A DNA stretch of 64,000 nt, from the NCBI RefSeq assembly GCF_000757485.1, contig NZ_JPYO01000013.1, positions 225,812-289,811 on the forward strand, written 5' to 3'. Made by a program: the position numbers and the translations under genes. Shown in pieces: positions 1 to 9,392 of the stretch (position 1 is its first letter; each line of letters begins with the position of its first letter). A model generated the notes under the pieces. That model had not been told where the DNA came from and ran no database searches. It saw nothing but the letters and a program-made list of their open reading frames with translations. This DNA comes from Achromobacter sp. RTa. Lineage in GTDB: Bacteria > Pseudomonadota > Gammaproteobacteria > Burkholderiales > Burkholderiaceae_B.

Positions 1-56
1 GCTGACTCCTGACCTGGATTGCGCTTCTGACTGAAGAAAAGAACTTTGGAAATTAG

Positions 57-131
<75 letters not shown>

Positions 132-141
132 ATATAAAGCT

Positions 142-215
142 TGGAGCGGGTGAAGGGAATCGAACCCTCGTCGTAAGCTTGGAAGGCTTCTGCTCTACCA
201 TTGAGCTACACCCGC
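142..215 (-). tRNA. tRNA-Gly (TCC)
   Basis: The reverse complement starts GCGGGTG and ends CACCCGC-T-CCA. The anticodon loop CTTCCAA gives the anticodon TCC, and the T-arm carries GGTTCGATTCC. It lies 10 bp upstream of tRNA-Thr and is very probably cotranscribed with it. Confidence 0.95.
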
Positions 216-360
216 GGCTACCCTTTCACCTTCTCTTTCCCAAACCTTTCAACATCAAGCCCAGAAAGCCTTGCCACCTTCCTTGCGAAGGCGGCCCAGC
301 GCTTCCTGGCCTTACATTGCAAATCCAGGCCAACTGCGCCTGGATTCGGGTATGGGTCTC

Positions 361-447
361 TGGTGGAGGAGGTTGGATTCGAACCAACGTAGGCGCAAGG
401 CCAACAGATTTACAGTCTGCCCCCTTTAACCACTCGGGCACCCCTCC
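361..447 (-). tRNA. tRNA-Tyr (GTA)
   Basis: This is a class II tRNA of 87 nt including the encoded CCA. It has a long variable arm, the anticodon GTA within ACTGTAAAT, and the T-loop GGTTCGAATCC. It is the first gene of the Tyr-Gly-Thr cluster, and a 145-bp spacer separates it from tRNA-Gly. Confidence 0.95.
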
Positions 448-557
448 AGAGAATTCGAGATTATGAACACTTTCAGATCCGGTGTCAAACGATTCGGACG
501 AAATATTCAAAATCCCGTTCAGAGCGACTCCGCGTTTGCGCGCAGAGGGGGCGTAGC

Positions 558-1721
558 TTACAGGTTTCCGCGGATTGCTGCACGAAAAAGATCGGCGTAC
601 TGCCCTGGCGTGTAGGCGACGGGGTTGGTGCCGGCCGACGGGTCCTCGGCCGCCATGCGCCCCACCCGCTCGGCCTGGGCCTCGTCTATGCCGATCTCCG
701 CGAGCGTATGGGGGATCCCCAGGGACTCGCGCAAGGCCAGCACCCACTCCAGCACCGCGCCAGGGCCCTGGCCCGGCAGGTCCAGGTAGCGCGCCAACGC
801 CTCCAGCCGCGGCGCCACCGCCTGCTGGTTGGCCTTCAATACATAGGGCATGAGAATGGCGTTCAGGGTGCCGTGGTGTGCGTCGTACAGCGCCCCCAGC
901 GGGTGCGCCAGCGCGTGCATGGCCCCCAGGCCGCGCTGGAAGGCGGTGGCCCCCATGCAGGAGGCCACCAGCATCTGCTGCCGCGCCTGCAGATCGCCGC
1001 CATCGGCCACCGCCTGGGGCAGGTATTCCCTGATCATGCGCATGCCCTCGATCGCGATGCCCGCCGCCATGGGATGGAAGAACGGCGAACAGTACGCCTC
1101 GAGATTGTGCGAGAGCGCGTCCATGCCGGTCGCGGCCGTGATTCCCGGCGGCAGCCCCACCGTGAGCTCGGGGTCGAGAATCACGATGGCCGGCAGCATG
1201 CGCGCATGGAAGATGATGCGCTTGACCTCGGCGGACTCGTCGGTGATGACGGAGGCCCGCCCCACCTCGGAACCGGTTCCCGCAGTGGTCGGCACCGCCA
1301 CCACCGGCGCCATGCCGGCCACGTCCACGCGCAGGTAGTTGTCGCCCACGTCCTCGAAATCCCATAACGGACGCTTCTGCCCCGCCATCAGCGCAACCGC
1401 TTTCGCCGCGTCCAGCGCGGACCCGCCGCCCAGCGCGATCACGCCATCGTGGGCGCCCTGCCGGTAGGCGGCCACGCCATCGTCGACATTGCGGCCCGTG
1501 GGATTGCCCTTGATCCCGTCGAACAGGCCGCATTCGAGACCCGCCTGCCGGCAGGCGGCCACCGCGCCGACCACCATCGGCAGCGCGGCGAGCCCCGGGT
1601 CCGTCACGAGCAGCGGGCGCGTCATGCCAAGTTCGCGGCACCAGTCCGGCAACTCCTTGATGCGGCCCGGACCGGCCTTGATGGCGGTGGGGTAATTCCA
1701 ATTTACGCTGGGCACGTTCAT
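558..1721 (-). CDS. iron-containing alcohol dehydrogenase
   Basis: A 387-aa Fe-ADH (group III, usual length about 380-400) expected to oxidise a primary alcohol to the aldehyde with NAD(P). The nucleotide-binding GGGSALDAAK lies at residues 98-107 and PTTAGTGSEV near 144-153. The metal-binding segment GMDALSH is at 199-205 and the HALAHPLGA...HHG block at about 269-284. An AGGAAG ribosome site precedes the ATG. It is the last gene of a four-gene minus-strand operon, 24 bp after the aldehyde dehydrogenase. Inference: it oxidises the gamma-glutamylated amino alcohol made by the upstream ligase. The substrate cannot be read from the sequence. Confidence 0.9.
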   Translation of the reverse strand: MNVPSVNWNYPTAIKAGPGRIKELPDWCRELGMTRPLLVTDPGLAALPMVVGAVAACRQAGLECGLFDGIKGNPTGRNVDDGVAAYRQGAHDGVIALGGGSALDAAKAVALMAGQKRPLWDFEDVGDNYLRVDVAGMAPVVAVPTTAGTGSEVGRASVITDESAEVKRIIFHARMLPAIVILDPELTVGLPPGITAATGMDALSHNLEAYCSPFFHPMAAGIAIEGMRMIREYLPQAVADGGDLQARQQMLVASCMGATAFQRGLGAMHALAHPLGALYDAHHGTLNAILMPYVLKANQQAVAPRLEALARYLDLPGQGPGAVLEWVLALRESLGIPHTLAEIGIDEAQAERVGRMAAEDPSAGTNPVAYTPGQYADLFRAAIRGNL

Positions 1722-1745
1722 GGTTCGCTTCCTGTGGGCGCCCTG

Positions 1746-3134
1746 TCAGACGCTGCGCAGATGAAAGGATTTGGCTTGCGTGAGCTGCTCGTAGCCAACG
1801 ACCGACAGCGAGACGCCGCGGCCGGAATTCTTGACCCCGGTCCAGGCCAGGGCGGGATCGAGGTAGTCGCACCGGTTCATGAAGAACGTGCCCGCCTCGA
1901 CCCGGCGGCCGATATGCAGGGCGGCTTCCTCGTCCTGTGTGAAAACCGCAGCCGTCAGCCCATATGGACTGTCGTTCATCAGCGCGACGGCCTCCTCGTC
2001 GCTGTCGACCGCCATGACGCCCACCACCGGACCAAAACACTCGTCGTTCATCACGCGCATGCGGTGGTCGACCTGGGTCAGCAAGGCTGGCGCCACATAA
2101 GGCGAGTCTTTACTCGCTTTATTGAAATGCGAGGAATCTATCAGGTTCCTGGCTCCGGCGGATATGGCCTCGTCGACGATCTCTCGGATCTCGGCGGCGG
2201 CCCGAACGCGCACGACAGGCCCGAGCGTCGTGTCGGCGTCCAGCGGATCGCCCAGCACATAGCCCCGCGTCAGGGCGACGGCGCGCTCCACGAACTCGTC
2301 GTAGAGCGGCCGCGCCACGTAGATGCGTTGAATGCCGCAGCAGGATTGGCCCGAATTGAAGTAGGCTCCGTCCACCAGCGTTTCGACCGCATGGTCGATC
2401 TTGGCGTCCGCCCGCACGTAGGCCGGATCGTTGCCGCCCAGTTCCAGCCCGGCTCCGATGAACCGCCCGGCCGCCCCCTCTTCCACGGCGCGCCCTCCCC
2501 GCACCGAACCGGTGAAAGACACATAGCCGATCTCGGGCGCGCGGATCAGCCGCTGCGCAATATCGTGACTGGCATGCAGATACTGGAACACGCCCTTGGG
2601 CGCGCCGGCCTCCCGGAACGCCCGTTCGATGAACTCCGCGCAAAGCGGCGTCTGATCGGAATGCTTGAGGATGACGGCATTTCCCGCCATCAGCGCGGGC
2701 ACGATGCTGTTCACGGCGGTCAACAGAGGATAGTTCCACGGCGCGATGGTCAGCGCGACGCCGATGGGTTCACGGCTGATGAAACGCGTGTAGCCTGCTT
2801 GCGCCGGCACCTGGATAGGCGCCAGCGCCTCGCTCGCGATCGAGACCATGTGGCGCGCGCGGGCCTCGAAACCCGATACCTCGCCGGGGGTGTAGCGCAA
2901 AGGCCGTCCCATCTGGACGGTGATGGCGCGCGCGATCTCGTCCTTGGCCGCGACGAAACGGTCCACCGCGTCCGACACGATGCGTCCCCGCGCCGCCACG
3001 CCCAGCGCATGCCAGGCCGGCTGCGCGGCCTGCGCGCCGGCCAGCGCCTGCGCGATCTGCGCTTCGCTGGCGTAGGGACGGCGGACGACCTCGCGCCCGT
3101 CGATGGGACTGATGGTGATGAGTTCCTGAGTCAT
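1746..3134 (-). CDS. NAD(P)-dependent aldehyde dehydrogenase
   Basis: A 462-aa member of the aldehyde dehydrogenase superfamily that oxidises an aldehyde to a carboxylate. Visible are the APWNYP segment near 131, the FTGSV cofactor loop at 207, the general base Glu in LELGGND at about 231, and the catalytic Cys in NSGQSC at about 265, followed by a second Cys. The start MTQELITISPIDG is chosen because the frame further upstream is not ALDH-like and overlaps the glutamine synthetase-like gene. The gene sits 29 bp after that ligase and 24 bp before the alcohol dehydrogenase, so the pair can carry an alcohol through to an acid. Confidence 0.9.
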   Translation of the reverse strand: MTQELITISPIDGREVVRRPYASEAQIAQALAGAQAAQPAWHALGVAARGRIVSDAVDRFVAAKDEIARAITVQMGRPLRYTPGEVSGFEARARHMVSIASEALAPIQVPAQAGYTRFISREPIGVALTIAPWNYPLLTAVNSIVPALMAGNAVILKHSDQTPLCAEFIERAFREAGAPKGVFQYLHASHDIAQRLIRAPEIGYVSFTGSVRGGRAVEEGAAGRFIGAGLELGGNDPAYVRADAKIDHAVETLVDGAYFNSGQSCCGIQRIYVARPLYDEFVERAVALTRGYVLGDPLDADTTLGPVVRVRAAAEIREIVDEAISAGARNLIDSSHFNKASKDSPYVAPALLTQVDHRMRVMNDECFGPVVGVMAVDSDEEAVALMNDSPYGLTAAVFTQDEEAALHIGRRVEAGTFFMNRCDYLDPALAWTGVKNSGRGVSLSVVGYEQLTQAKSFHLRSV

Positions 3135-3163
3135 GGCTGCCCTGTGCAAGCGTATATCGGTGA

Positions 3164-4549
3164 TCAGATGATTTCGAAGTAGCGCGCCAGCTCCCAATCT
3201 GTGACGTGGCGCCGGAATTGCCGCTCTTCCCATTCGCGCGTCGCCACGTAATGCTCCACGAACGCATCGCCGAACAGATGGCGCGCGGCCTCGGATTCGC
3301 GCAGCCGCTGGGCTGCCTCCCACAGGGTGCACGGCAGCCGCAAATGCGCGGGAAACTGCTGCGTGTAAGCGTTGCCCTGTACCATCGGCTCCGGCGCCAG
3401 GCCCTGTTCAATGCCGTAAAGGCCCGAGGCCAGGGCGGCGGACAAGGCCAGGTAGGGATTGGCGTCGGCGGATCCGATGCGCACCTCCACACGCTGCGAT
3501 TTGTCGCTGCCCGGGATGAGCCGAAGCGCGGTGGTGCGGTTCTCCATGCCCCAGGTGGCGTCCAGCGGCGCCCAGTATCCGGGCACCAGCCGCGAATAGC
3601 TATTGACGGTCTGCGCGTACAGGGACATGAATTCGGGCAGGTAGCGCTGCACGCCCGCCATGAAGGATGCCTGCGTCGCGCTCATGCCGTGGGGCCGGGA
3701 TTCATCGTGGAACGCGGAACGGCCGGTCTTCCTGTCGCGCAGCGACAAATGGATGTGGCCGCTCTGGCCCGGATGATCGTGCGACCATTTCGCCATGAAG
3801 GTGGCCATCAGGCCGTTCTGCTGCGCCAGGGCCTTGGTGAAGGTCTTGAAGAGGAACGCCTTGTCGCCCGCGGCCGCGGCCAGGTCGACCGCGATGGCGG
3901 CTTCCAGCACGCCAGGCCCGGTCTCGGTGTGCAAGCCTTCGATGGGCATGTCCATGCGCTCGCACATATCCAGCAGCTTGCGGTAGAAATCGCCTTCGAC
4001 CGTGCTGCGCAGCACGGAATAGCCGAAATTTCCCGGCGTCCAGTTCTCCAGATTGCGATAGTTCTTCGCGCGCACGGAATGCGGCGTTTCGCGGAACATG
4101 AAGAACTCGTATTCCAGCGCGGCGTAGGCGTCGTAGCCCATGGCGGCCGCCCGCTCGAGGGTCCGGTGCAGCAGGCGCCGCGGGCAGATGGCGCCCGCGT
4201 CCCCTTCGAATTCAGCGAGGAACAGCAGCATGTCCTCGCCCCCCGGGCCCTGCTCCAAAGGCAGCCTGCGGCCTGTGTGAGGAAGGATCTTGAGCTTGGC
4301 GTCGGGATAGGCCGTATGCCAGCCGGTGTACTTGGTGTTGTCGTACAGCTGGTCGTCGAGATCCCAGCCGAACACGACGTCGCAAAATGCCAGGCCCGAG
4401 CGCAGCGCGCCCAGGAACTTGTCGCGGCGCAGATACTTGCCCAGCATGACGCCGTCGATGTCGGACAGACCGACCTTGATGTGCGAGAGCGTGCTGGCTT
4501 GCACCAGCCGCTCCGCGTCTTCCACCGTTGCTACCCCTAGTGCATGCAT
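3164..4549 (-). CDS. glutamine synthetase-like gamma-glutamyl-amine ligase
   Basis: A 461-aa protein of the GlnA/PuuA fold. These enzymes join glutamate to ammonia or an amine using ATP. Family blocks are LEYEFFMF, GLHTETGPGVLEAA, the SGHIHLSL His segment, NSYSRLVPGYWAP, ENRTTALRL and RVEVRIGSADANPYLALSA. The C-terminus EWEERQFRRHVTDWELARYFEII is typical of PuuA-like ligases rather than biosynthetic GlnA, and the GlnA adenylylation context is absent. Packed with an alcohol and an aldehyde dehydrogenase, it most likely glutamylates an amino alcohol, comparable to gamma-glutamyl-putrescine or -ethanolamide synthetases. The substrate is inferred. Confidence 0.85.
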   Translation of the reverse strand: MHALGVATVEDAERLVQASTLSHIKVGLSDIDGVMLGKYLRRDKFLGALRSGLAFCDVVFGWDLDDQLYDNTKYTGWHTAYPDAKLKILPHTGRRLPLEQGPGGEDMLLFLAEFEGDAGAICPRRLLHRTLERAAAMGYDAYAALEYEFFMFRETPHSVRAKNYRNLENWTPGNFGYSVLRSTVEGDFYRKLLDMCERMDMPIEGLHTETGPGVLEAAIAVDLAAAAGDKAFLFKTFTKALAQQNGLMATFMAKWSHDHPGQSGHIHLSLRDRKTGRSAFHDESRPHGMSATQASFMAGVQRYLPEFMSLYAQTVNSYSRLVPGYWAPLDATWGMENRTTALRLIPGSDKSQRVEVRIGSADANPYLALSAALASGLYGIEQGLAPEPMVQGNAYTQQFPAHLRLPCTLWEAAQRLRESEAARHLFGDAFVEHYVATREWEERQFRRHVTDWELARYFEII

Positions 4550-4609
4550 GCTCGTTCACCTTGCTGTGGCTGAAGCGTTGCGTTGACCTGCGGGCGGGCG
4601 GCGCGGCGT

Positions 4610-5416
4610 TCAGGTCACGGCAGCCCCCAGCACCCGCATCGCCTGGCGATGCAGCTGCGGCGTGGCGGCCGCGACGACGCGGCCCTGCGATTCGAGGCCT
4701 AGCGGCTGCCCCGACCAATCGGTAATGACGCCGCCTGCCCCTTCGATCACGGGCATCAGCGACAGGTAGTCGTATGGCTGCAGGCCGGCTTCGACCACGA
4801 GGTCGACATGGCCGCTGGCCAGGAGCCCGTAGCTGTAGCAGTCACCGCCGAAGCGGCGCATGCGCGCGGCCTGCGCCAGCGCGTCGAAGGCGGCGAGCTC
4901 CGCGCCGGCGAAGATGTCGGGCGAAGTGGCGTAGAGGATGGCCTGGCGCAATTCGGTGCATCCGCTGGCGCGGCAGGCTGCGCCGTTCAGGCTTGCGCGC
5001 CCGCCCGCCGTCCCTACCCAGCGTTCGTCCAGCATGGGAACGTCGATCAGCCCCAGCACGGGCTTGCCCCGGTGCAGCAGCGCCAGCAGCGTGCCCCACA
5101 GCGGATTGCCGGAAATGAAGGCGCGCGTGCCATCTATCGGATCCAGCGACCACACCAGCTCGGCCTCGGCGTGCGAGGCGCCGAACTCCTCGCCGAAAAT
5201 GCCGTGATCGGGGTATTCCCGGGAGATTGCCTCCCGCAGGGCGGCTTCGACCTCCCTGTCCGCCTGGGTGACCGGGCTGTCGTCCGCCTTGGTGTCGATC
5301 GACAGGGCGTGCCGGAACCACTTGCGCGACAGCGGCCGGACCTGATCCGCCAGCGCCTGGGCGAATGCGGAATAGGCGGCGAGTTGCGGCGCGGATAACG
5401 GCAATGAAGTTTGCAT
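4610..5416 (-). CDS. inositol monophosphatase-family phosphatase, HisN-like
   Basis: A 268-aa Mg-dependent phosphatase of the IMPase superfamily. Motifs are DSPVTQADRE (about 46-55), GEEFG (about 75), WSLDPIDGTRAF (about 89-100) and a C-terminal LQPYDYLSLMPVIEGAGG in place of the usual WD-AA motif. The pattern is closest to the HisN/histidinol-phosphatase branch. Lying first in an operon with an amine ligase and two dehydrogenases, it is unlikely to serve histidine synthesis. Inference: it dephosphorylates an imported phosphorylated amino alcohol. The start ATG has a GGAGG about 11 nt upstream. Confidence 0.8.
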   Translation of the reverse strand: MQTSLPLSAPQLAAYSAFAQALADQVRPLSRKWFRHALSIDTKADDSPVTQADREVEAALREAISREYPDHGIFGEEFGASHAEAELVWSLDPIDGTRAFISGNPLWGTLLALLHRGKPVLGLIDVPMLDERWVGTAGGRASLNGAACRASGCTELRQAILYATSPDIFAGAELAAFDALAQAARMRRFGGDCYSYGLLASGHVDLVVEAGLQPYDYLSLMPVIEGAGGVITDWSGQPLGLESQGRVVAAATPQLHRQAMRVLGAAVT

Positions 5417-5473
5417 CGACGATGCCTCCGGGCGTGACGCGGGCGGATGCGTCTACGAAAAAAATGCCCGCAT

Positions 5474-5488
5474 ACTGGTTTTTCCAGT
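5474..5488. promoter_or_regulatory. inverted repeat in the divergent promoter region
   Basis: ACTGG-N5-CCAGT lies between the phosphatase operon (minus) and the ABC operon (plus). An 8-bp palindrome CAAATTTG follows at 5503-5510. This is a candidate operator for the DeoR-type regulator at the end of the ABC operon. No operator consensus was available to confirm it. Confidence 0.35.
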
Positions 5489-5609
5489 CTAGACACGTTG
5501 CCACAAATTTGCAAACATACCTAAAACTGCAACTCGCAACCGGGTTGGCAGACCGCAGTCCGCATACGTAGCTCGCACCGTTGCCGTGTATTCCAACTGG
5601 AGTCCCATC

Positions 5610-6617
5610 ATGCAATGTATGAAGAAGCTCAGTCTTGTGGTTGCAGTAATTTCCCTAGGTTATGCACAGGCGCATGCCGGCGCGATCACCGTCTACACCG
5701 CGCTCGAGGAAGACGAGATCGCGGCCTATCTGAAGGCGGCCAATGCGGCCATGCCCGACGTCAAAGTCAACGTGCTGCGGCTGTCCACGGGCGACCTGGG
5801 CGCCCGCCTGATCGCCGAGGCGTCGAATCCCCAGCAGGACGTCATCTGGGGGTTCGCCGTCAGCAACATGCTGGACCCGCGCCTGCAGAAACTGCTTGAG
5901 CCGTACGCGGCCAAAGGGATCGACGCCCTGCCCGCCAAGTACAAGGGCGCCGACAACAAATGGTTCGCAGCCACCGGCTACGTCGCGGCCTTCTGTGTGA
6001 ACACCGACAGGCTGAAGTCCAAGAACCTGCCCATGCCCACGTCCTGGGAAGACCTGACCAAGCCCGTCTACAAGGGCGAGATCGTCATCCCCAGCCCCGC
6101 GGCGTCCGGCACCGGCTATCTCCAGATCGTCGCGCTGCTGCAGGGCCTGGGCCAGGAAAAAGGCTGGGCGCTGCTCAAGGACCTGGACAAGAACGTTGCG
6201 CAGTACACGCCGTCCGGCTCCCGCCCTTGCAAGATGGCGCGCGCCGGCGAGTACGCGATCGGAGTGTCCTTCGCCTTCCCCGCCATGCAGTCCATCGAAG
6301 AAGGCTATCCCATCAAGATGGTGATCCCCTCCAAGTGGGTGGGCTACGAACTCGAAGCCTCCGGCCTGATGAAGACGGCCAAGAATCCGGCGGACGCCAA
6401 GCGCTTCCTGGACTGGACGCTCTCGCAACAGGCGGGCGGCCTGTACAGCAAGTACAAGGAGCTCGTCACCATCCCCGGCGCCGCCCCCAACAAGGCGGCG
6501 GAAGCGGCAGGCCTGCCCAAGGACCTGGGCGCGGTGCTGTATCCCGTGGACTTCCAGAAATCGGCGGCGGAACGGGACGCCACGATCAAGACCTGGCAGG
6601 AAACCATCAAGCGCTGA
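5610..6617 (+). CDS. ABC transporter substrate-binding protein, 2-aminoethylphosphonate type
   Basis: A 335-aa periplasmic binding protein with a Sec signal peptide ending near AHA-GA (residue 24). ITVYTALEEDEI, the DVIWGFAVSNML segment, PSPAASGTG and YTPSGSRPCKMARAGEY match the family annotated as putative 2-aminoethylphosphonate-binding proteins (my recollection of the family). The start at 5610 has GGAG 7 nt upstream. A second in-frame ATG at 5619 is possible. First gene of a plus-strand importer operon. The ligand could equally be a phosphate ester such as phosphoethanolamine. Confidence 0.85.
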   Translation: MQCMKKLSLVVAVISLGYAQAHAGAITVYTALEEDEIAAYLKAANAAMPDVKVNVLRLSTGDLGARLIAEASNPQQDVIWGFAVSNMLDPRLQKLLEPYAAKGIDALPAKYKGADNKWFAATGYVAAFCVNTDRLKSKNLPMPTSWEDLTKPVYKGEIVIPSPAASGTGYLQIVALLQGLGQEKGWALLKDLDKNVAQYTPSGSRPCKMARAGEYAIGVSFAFPAMQSIEEGYPIKMVIPSKWVGYELEASGLMKTAKNPADAKRFLDWTLSQQAGGLYSKYKELVTIPGAAPNKAAEAAGLPKDLGAVLYPVDFQKSAAERDATIKTWQETIKR

Positions 6618-6653
6618 CGGCGGCGCCGGCCGCGGCCCGTCCTGGGAGACGCC

Positions 6654-7661
6654 ATGTACCTGGAATTGCGCGGGATACGCAAGACTTTCGACGGCTCGGT
6701 CGCGCTGGAAGACATCGACCTGTCCGTGGGCGAGCACGAATTCGTCTGCCTGCTCGGCCCGAGCGGCTGCGGCAAGACCACGCTGCTGCGCATCGTGGCC
6801 GGGCTGCTGCCGTTCGACCGCGGCGCCATCACCCTGGGCGGACGGGACCTCAGCGCGCTGCCCGCGCGCAAGCGCGGCTTCGGCATCGTGTTCCAGTCGT
6901 ACTCCCTGTTCCCGAACATGACCGTGGCCGAGAACGTGGGCTACGGCTTGCGCATCCGCGGCGAAACCCGCGACCGCATCGCATCGCGGGTCGGGGAACT
7001 GCTGGCGCTGATCAAATTGCCCGATCATGCCGAACGCTATCCGCATCAGCTGTCGGGCGGCCAGCAGCAGCGGGTGGCCCTGGCGCGCGCGCTCGCCGTG
7101 GACCCTGCGCTGATCCTGCTGGACGAACCCTTGTCCGCGCTGGACGCGCGCGTACGCACCGACATGCGCGCCGAGATCCATGACGTGCAGCGCCGCCTGA
7201 AGATCCCCACGATTATGGTGACGCATGACCAGGAAGAGGCGCTGACGCTGGCGGACAAGATCGTTTGCATGAACGACGGACGCATCGAGCAGGTGGGCTC
7301 GCCGGCCGATCTGTACCTGCGGCCCCGCACGCGCTTCGTGGCGAATTTCGTCGGACTGAGCAATCTGCTGCCGACCGACTGGGTGCGGGAAGCCATGCCT
7401 GAATTGCTGGCGACGCGGCCCGATGGCGACAGCGAGCGCTACGAGGCCTGCCTGCGGCCCGAGAACCTGCGCGTCGCTGCGGACGAGCGCGGCGCCGGCC
7501 GCGTGCAGGATATGACCTTCATGGGCAACCTCACCCGCCTGCGCATCGCCTGGCGCGGGCGCGAACTGGTCGTGGAGCAGCACGGCGCGGCGGGATTGTC
7601 GCGCGGCGCCCCCGTGCGCCTGGACGCGGAGCCCGGCCAGTGCGCCTGGGTGAGCGTATGA
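6654..7661 (+). CDS. ABC transporter ATP-binding protein
   Basis: A 335-aa importer ATPase. Walker A GPSGCGKTT lies near residue 38, the Q-loop is FQSYSLFPNMTV, the signature is LSGGQQQRVALARAL (about 132-146) and Walker B is LILLDEPLSALDA. A C-terminal TOBE-like extension (CLRPENLRV...) places it with the iron/putrescine/aminoethylphosphonate class of importers. It starts 36 bp after the binding protein and is followed by the permease, so it should energise that one system. Confidence 0.9.
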   Translation: MYLELRGIRKTFDGSVALEDIDLSVGEHEFVCLLGPSGCGKTTLLRIVAGLLPFDRGAITLGGRDLSALPARKRGFGIVFQSYSLFPNMTVAENVGYGLRIRGETRDRIASRVGELLALIKLPDHAERYPHQLSGGQQQRVALARALAVDPALILLDEPLSALDARVRTDMRAEIHDVQRRLKIPTIMVTHDQEEALTLADKIVCMNDGRIEQVGSPADLYLRPRTRFVANFVGLSNLLPTDWVREAMPELLATRPDGDSERYEACLRPENLRVAADERGAGRVQDMTFMGNLTRLRIAWRGRELVVEQHGAAGLSRGAPVRLDAEPGQCAWVSV

Positions 7662-7692
7662 AACGTACGCCCCGCCCTTGCGGAGCCCCCGC

Positions 7693-9375
7693 GTGAGCGC
7701 CGCCCACGCCGGCACGGCCATCGCGGCGCCAACCGGGCGGGCGCCCTGGTCGGCGGACCGCATGCTGCTGTGGACCTGCGTCGGCATCCCGATGGCGGGC
7801 CTGGCGCTGTTCTTCCTTTATCCGCTCGCGACCGTCGCCTGGCACAGCCTGGTCGAAAAAGACGGTTCGATCGGCCTGGGAAATTACGCCGAAGTCTTCG
7901 CCACCCGGGGTATCCTGACCGCAACGCTGAACAGCCTGGTCATGAGCCTCGCCACCACGGCCGTCAGCATCGTGCTGGGCTTCGCCATTGCCTATGGCCT
8001 GGACCGCAGCTGCATGCGCGGCAAGGCCGCCGTGCGGGTGGCGCTGGTCCTGCCGCTGCTGGCTCCTTCGCTGGTGCAGGGGCTGGGGCTGATCTTCCTG
8101 CTGGGCCGCAACGGGCTGGTGCATCGCTGGACCGGCTGGGAAATCGATATCTATGGCTTCTGGGGCCTGCTGATCTCCAATGTGTTCTATGCCCTGCCCC
8201 AGGCCGTGCTGATCCTGCAGGCGGCCTTGCGCAACATGGACGCGCGCTATTACGACGCAGCGGAAGTCATGGGCGCGTCGGGCCCCCGCCAATTCTTCGA
8301 CATCACCTTGCCCAATTGCAAATTCGGCCTGCTCAGCGCGGCCTTCGTCGTGTTCGTCATCACCATCACCGACTTCGGCAACGCCGCGGTGATCGGAGGC
8401 AACTACCGCGTGCTGGCGACCGAGATCTACAGCCAGGTGTCCGGGCAGATGAACTTCGGCATGGGATCCGTGGTGGGCATCCTGCTGCTGCTGCCCTCTT
8501 TGATATCCGTGCAGATCGAGCGCGTGGCCTCGCAACGCCAGTTCGGCTCGGCCTCTTCCAGCGGCCTCAAAGTCACGCCGCAACCCGCGCGGGGCCGCGA
8601 TGCGGCCTTCGGCGCCGGCGTGCTGCTGGCGAGCAGCGCAATCATCGTCACGGTGGCCACCGTAATCTTCGCGAGTTTCATGCGGCTTTGGCCCTATCGC
8701 ATGGAATGGACGCTGAAGCACTACGACATCACCGTCAGCGGCGGCTATGCGCCGCTCTGGACCTCCTTGTACCTGTCCCTGGCCGCGGCGGGCGGCGGGG
8801 TGCTACTGCTGTTCTTCCTGAGCTTCGGCGTGTGCCGCATCCCGCGCGCGTGGGCCAAGCCCGTGTACATGCTGGCGGTGTTGCCGGTGGGCGTGCCGGG
8901 CCTGGTCCTCGGCCTGTCCTACATCTTCGCGTTCAACGCGCCGGGCACGCCGCTGTATGCGCTCTATGGCAGCGCCGCCCTGATCGCGCTGTGCAACTTC
9001 TACCACTACCACACGCAGGGCTTCCTGACGATGATGACGGGCATGCGCGCCGTGCCGCAGGCCCTGGAGGAGGCGGTCAGCTGCCTGGGCGGCGGCACGC
9101 TGCGCGTGCTGCGCGATGCGGTGCTGCCGTTGATCGGCCCCACCGTGCTGGGCGTCTTCTTCTTTTTGTTCATGCGCTCGATGGTTACCCTTTCGGCGGT
9201 GATCTTCCTGGTCACCCCATCCGTCAGCGTCGCGCCGGTCTCTGTCCTGCGACTGGACGAAGCCGGGTTCGTATCGCAGGCGGCGGCCTATTCAACGCTT
9301 ATCATGCTGGTCGTTGGAGGTTCCCTGCTGGTGTTGCGCGCGCTGATTGCCTGGGCCGCACGGCGGCGGGCATAG
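7693..9375 (+). CDS. ABC transporter permease, two fused permease domains
   Basis: About 560 aa with roughly twelve membrane segments in two halves. Each half holds an EAA-type loop: AAEVMGASGPRQFFDITLP in the first and ALEEAVSCLGGGTLRVLRDAVLP in the second. This two-in-one form is usual for ferric-iron and aminoethylphosphonate importers, so no second permease gene is needed. I chose the GTG at 7693 because GGAG lies 7 nt upstream. A TTG at 7678 would add five residues. Confidence 0.85.
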   Translation: MSAAHAGTAIAAPTGRAPWSADRMLLWTCVGIPMAGLALFFLYPLATVAWHSLVEKDGSIGLGNYAEVFATRGILTATLNSLVMSLATTAVSIVLGFAIAYGLDRSCMRGKAAVRVALVLPLLAPSLVQGLGLIFLLGRNGLVHRWTGWEIDIYGFWGLLISNVFYALPQAVLILQAALRNMDARYYDAAEVMGASGPRQFFDITLPNCKFGLLSAAFVVFVITITDFGNAAVIGGNYRVLATEIYSQVSGQMNFGMGSVVGILLLLPSLISVQIERVASQRQFGSASSSGLKVTPQPARGRDAAFGAGVLLASSAIIVTVATVIFASFMRLWPYRMEWTLKHYDITVSGGYAPLWTSLYLSLAAAGGGVLLLFFLSFGVCRIPRAWAKPVYMLAVLPVGVPGLVLGLSYIFAFNAPGTPLYALYGSAALIALCNFYHYHTQGFLTMMTGMRAVPQALEEAVSCLGGGTLRVLRDAVLPLIGPTVLGVFFFLFMRSMVTLSAVIFLVTPSVSVAPVSVLRLDEAGFVSQAAAYSTLIMLVVGGSLLVLRALIAWAARRRA

Positions 9376-9392
9376 ACTAGGAAGCATCGGAC

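Noticed and set aside
4610-5416. Histidine biosynthesis (HisN) role for the phosphatase
   Set aside because: No other his gene is nearby and the operon partners belong to amine and alcohol catabolism.
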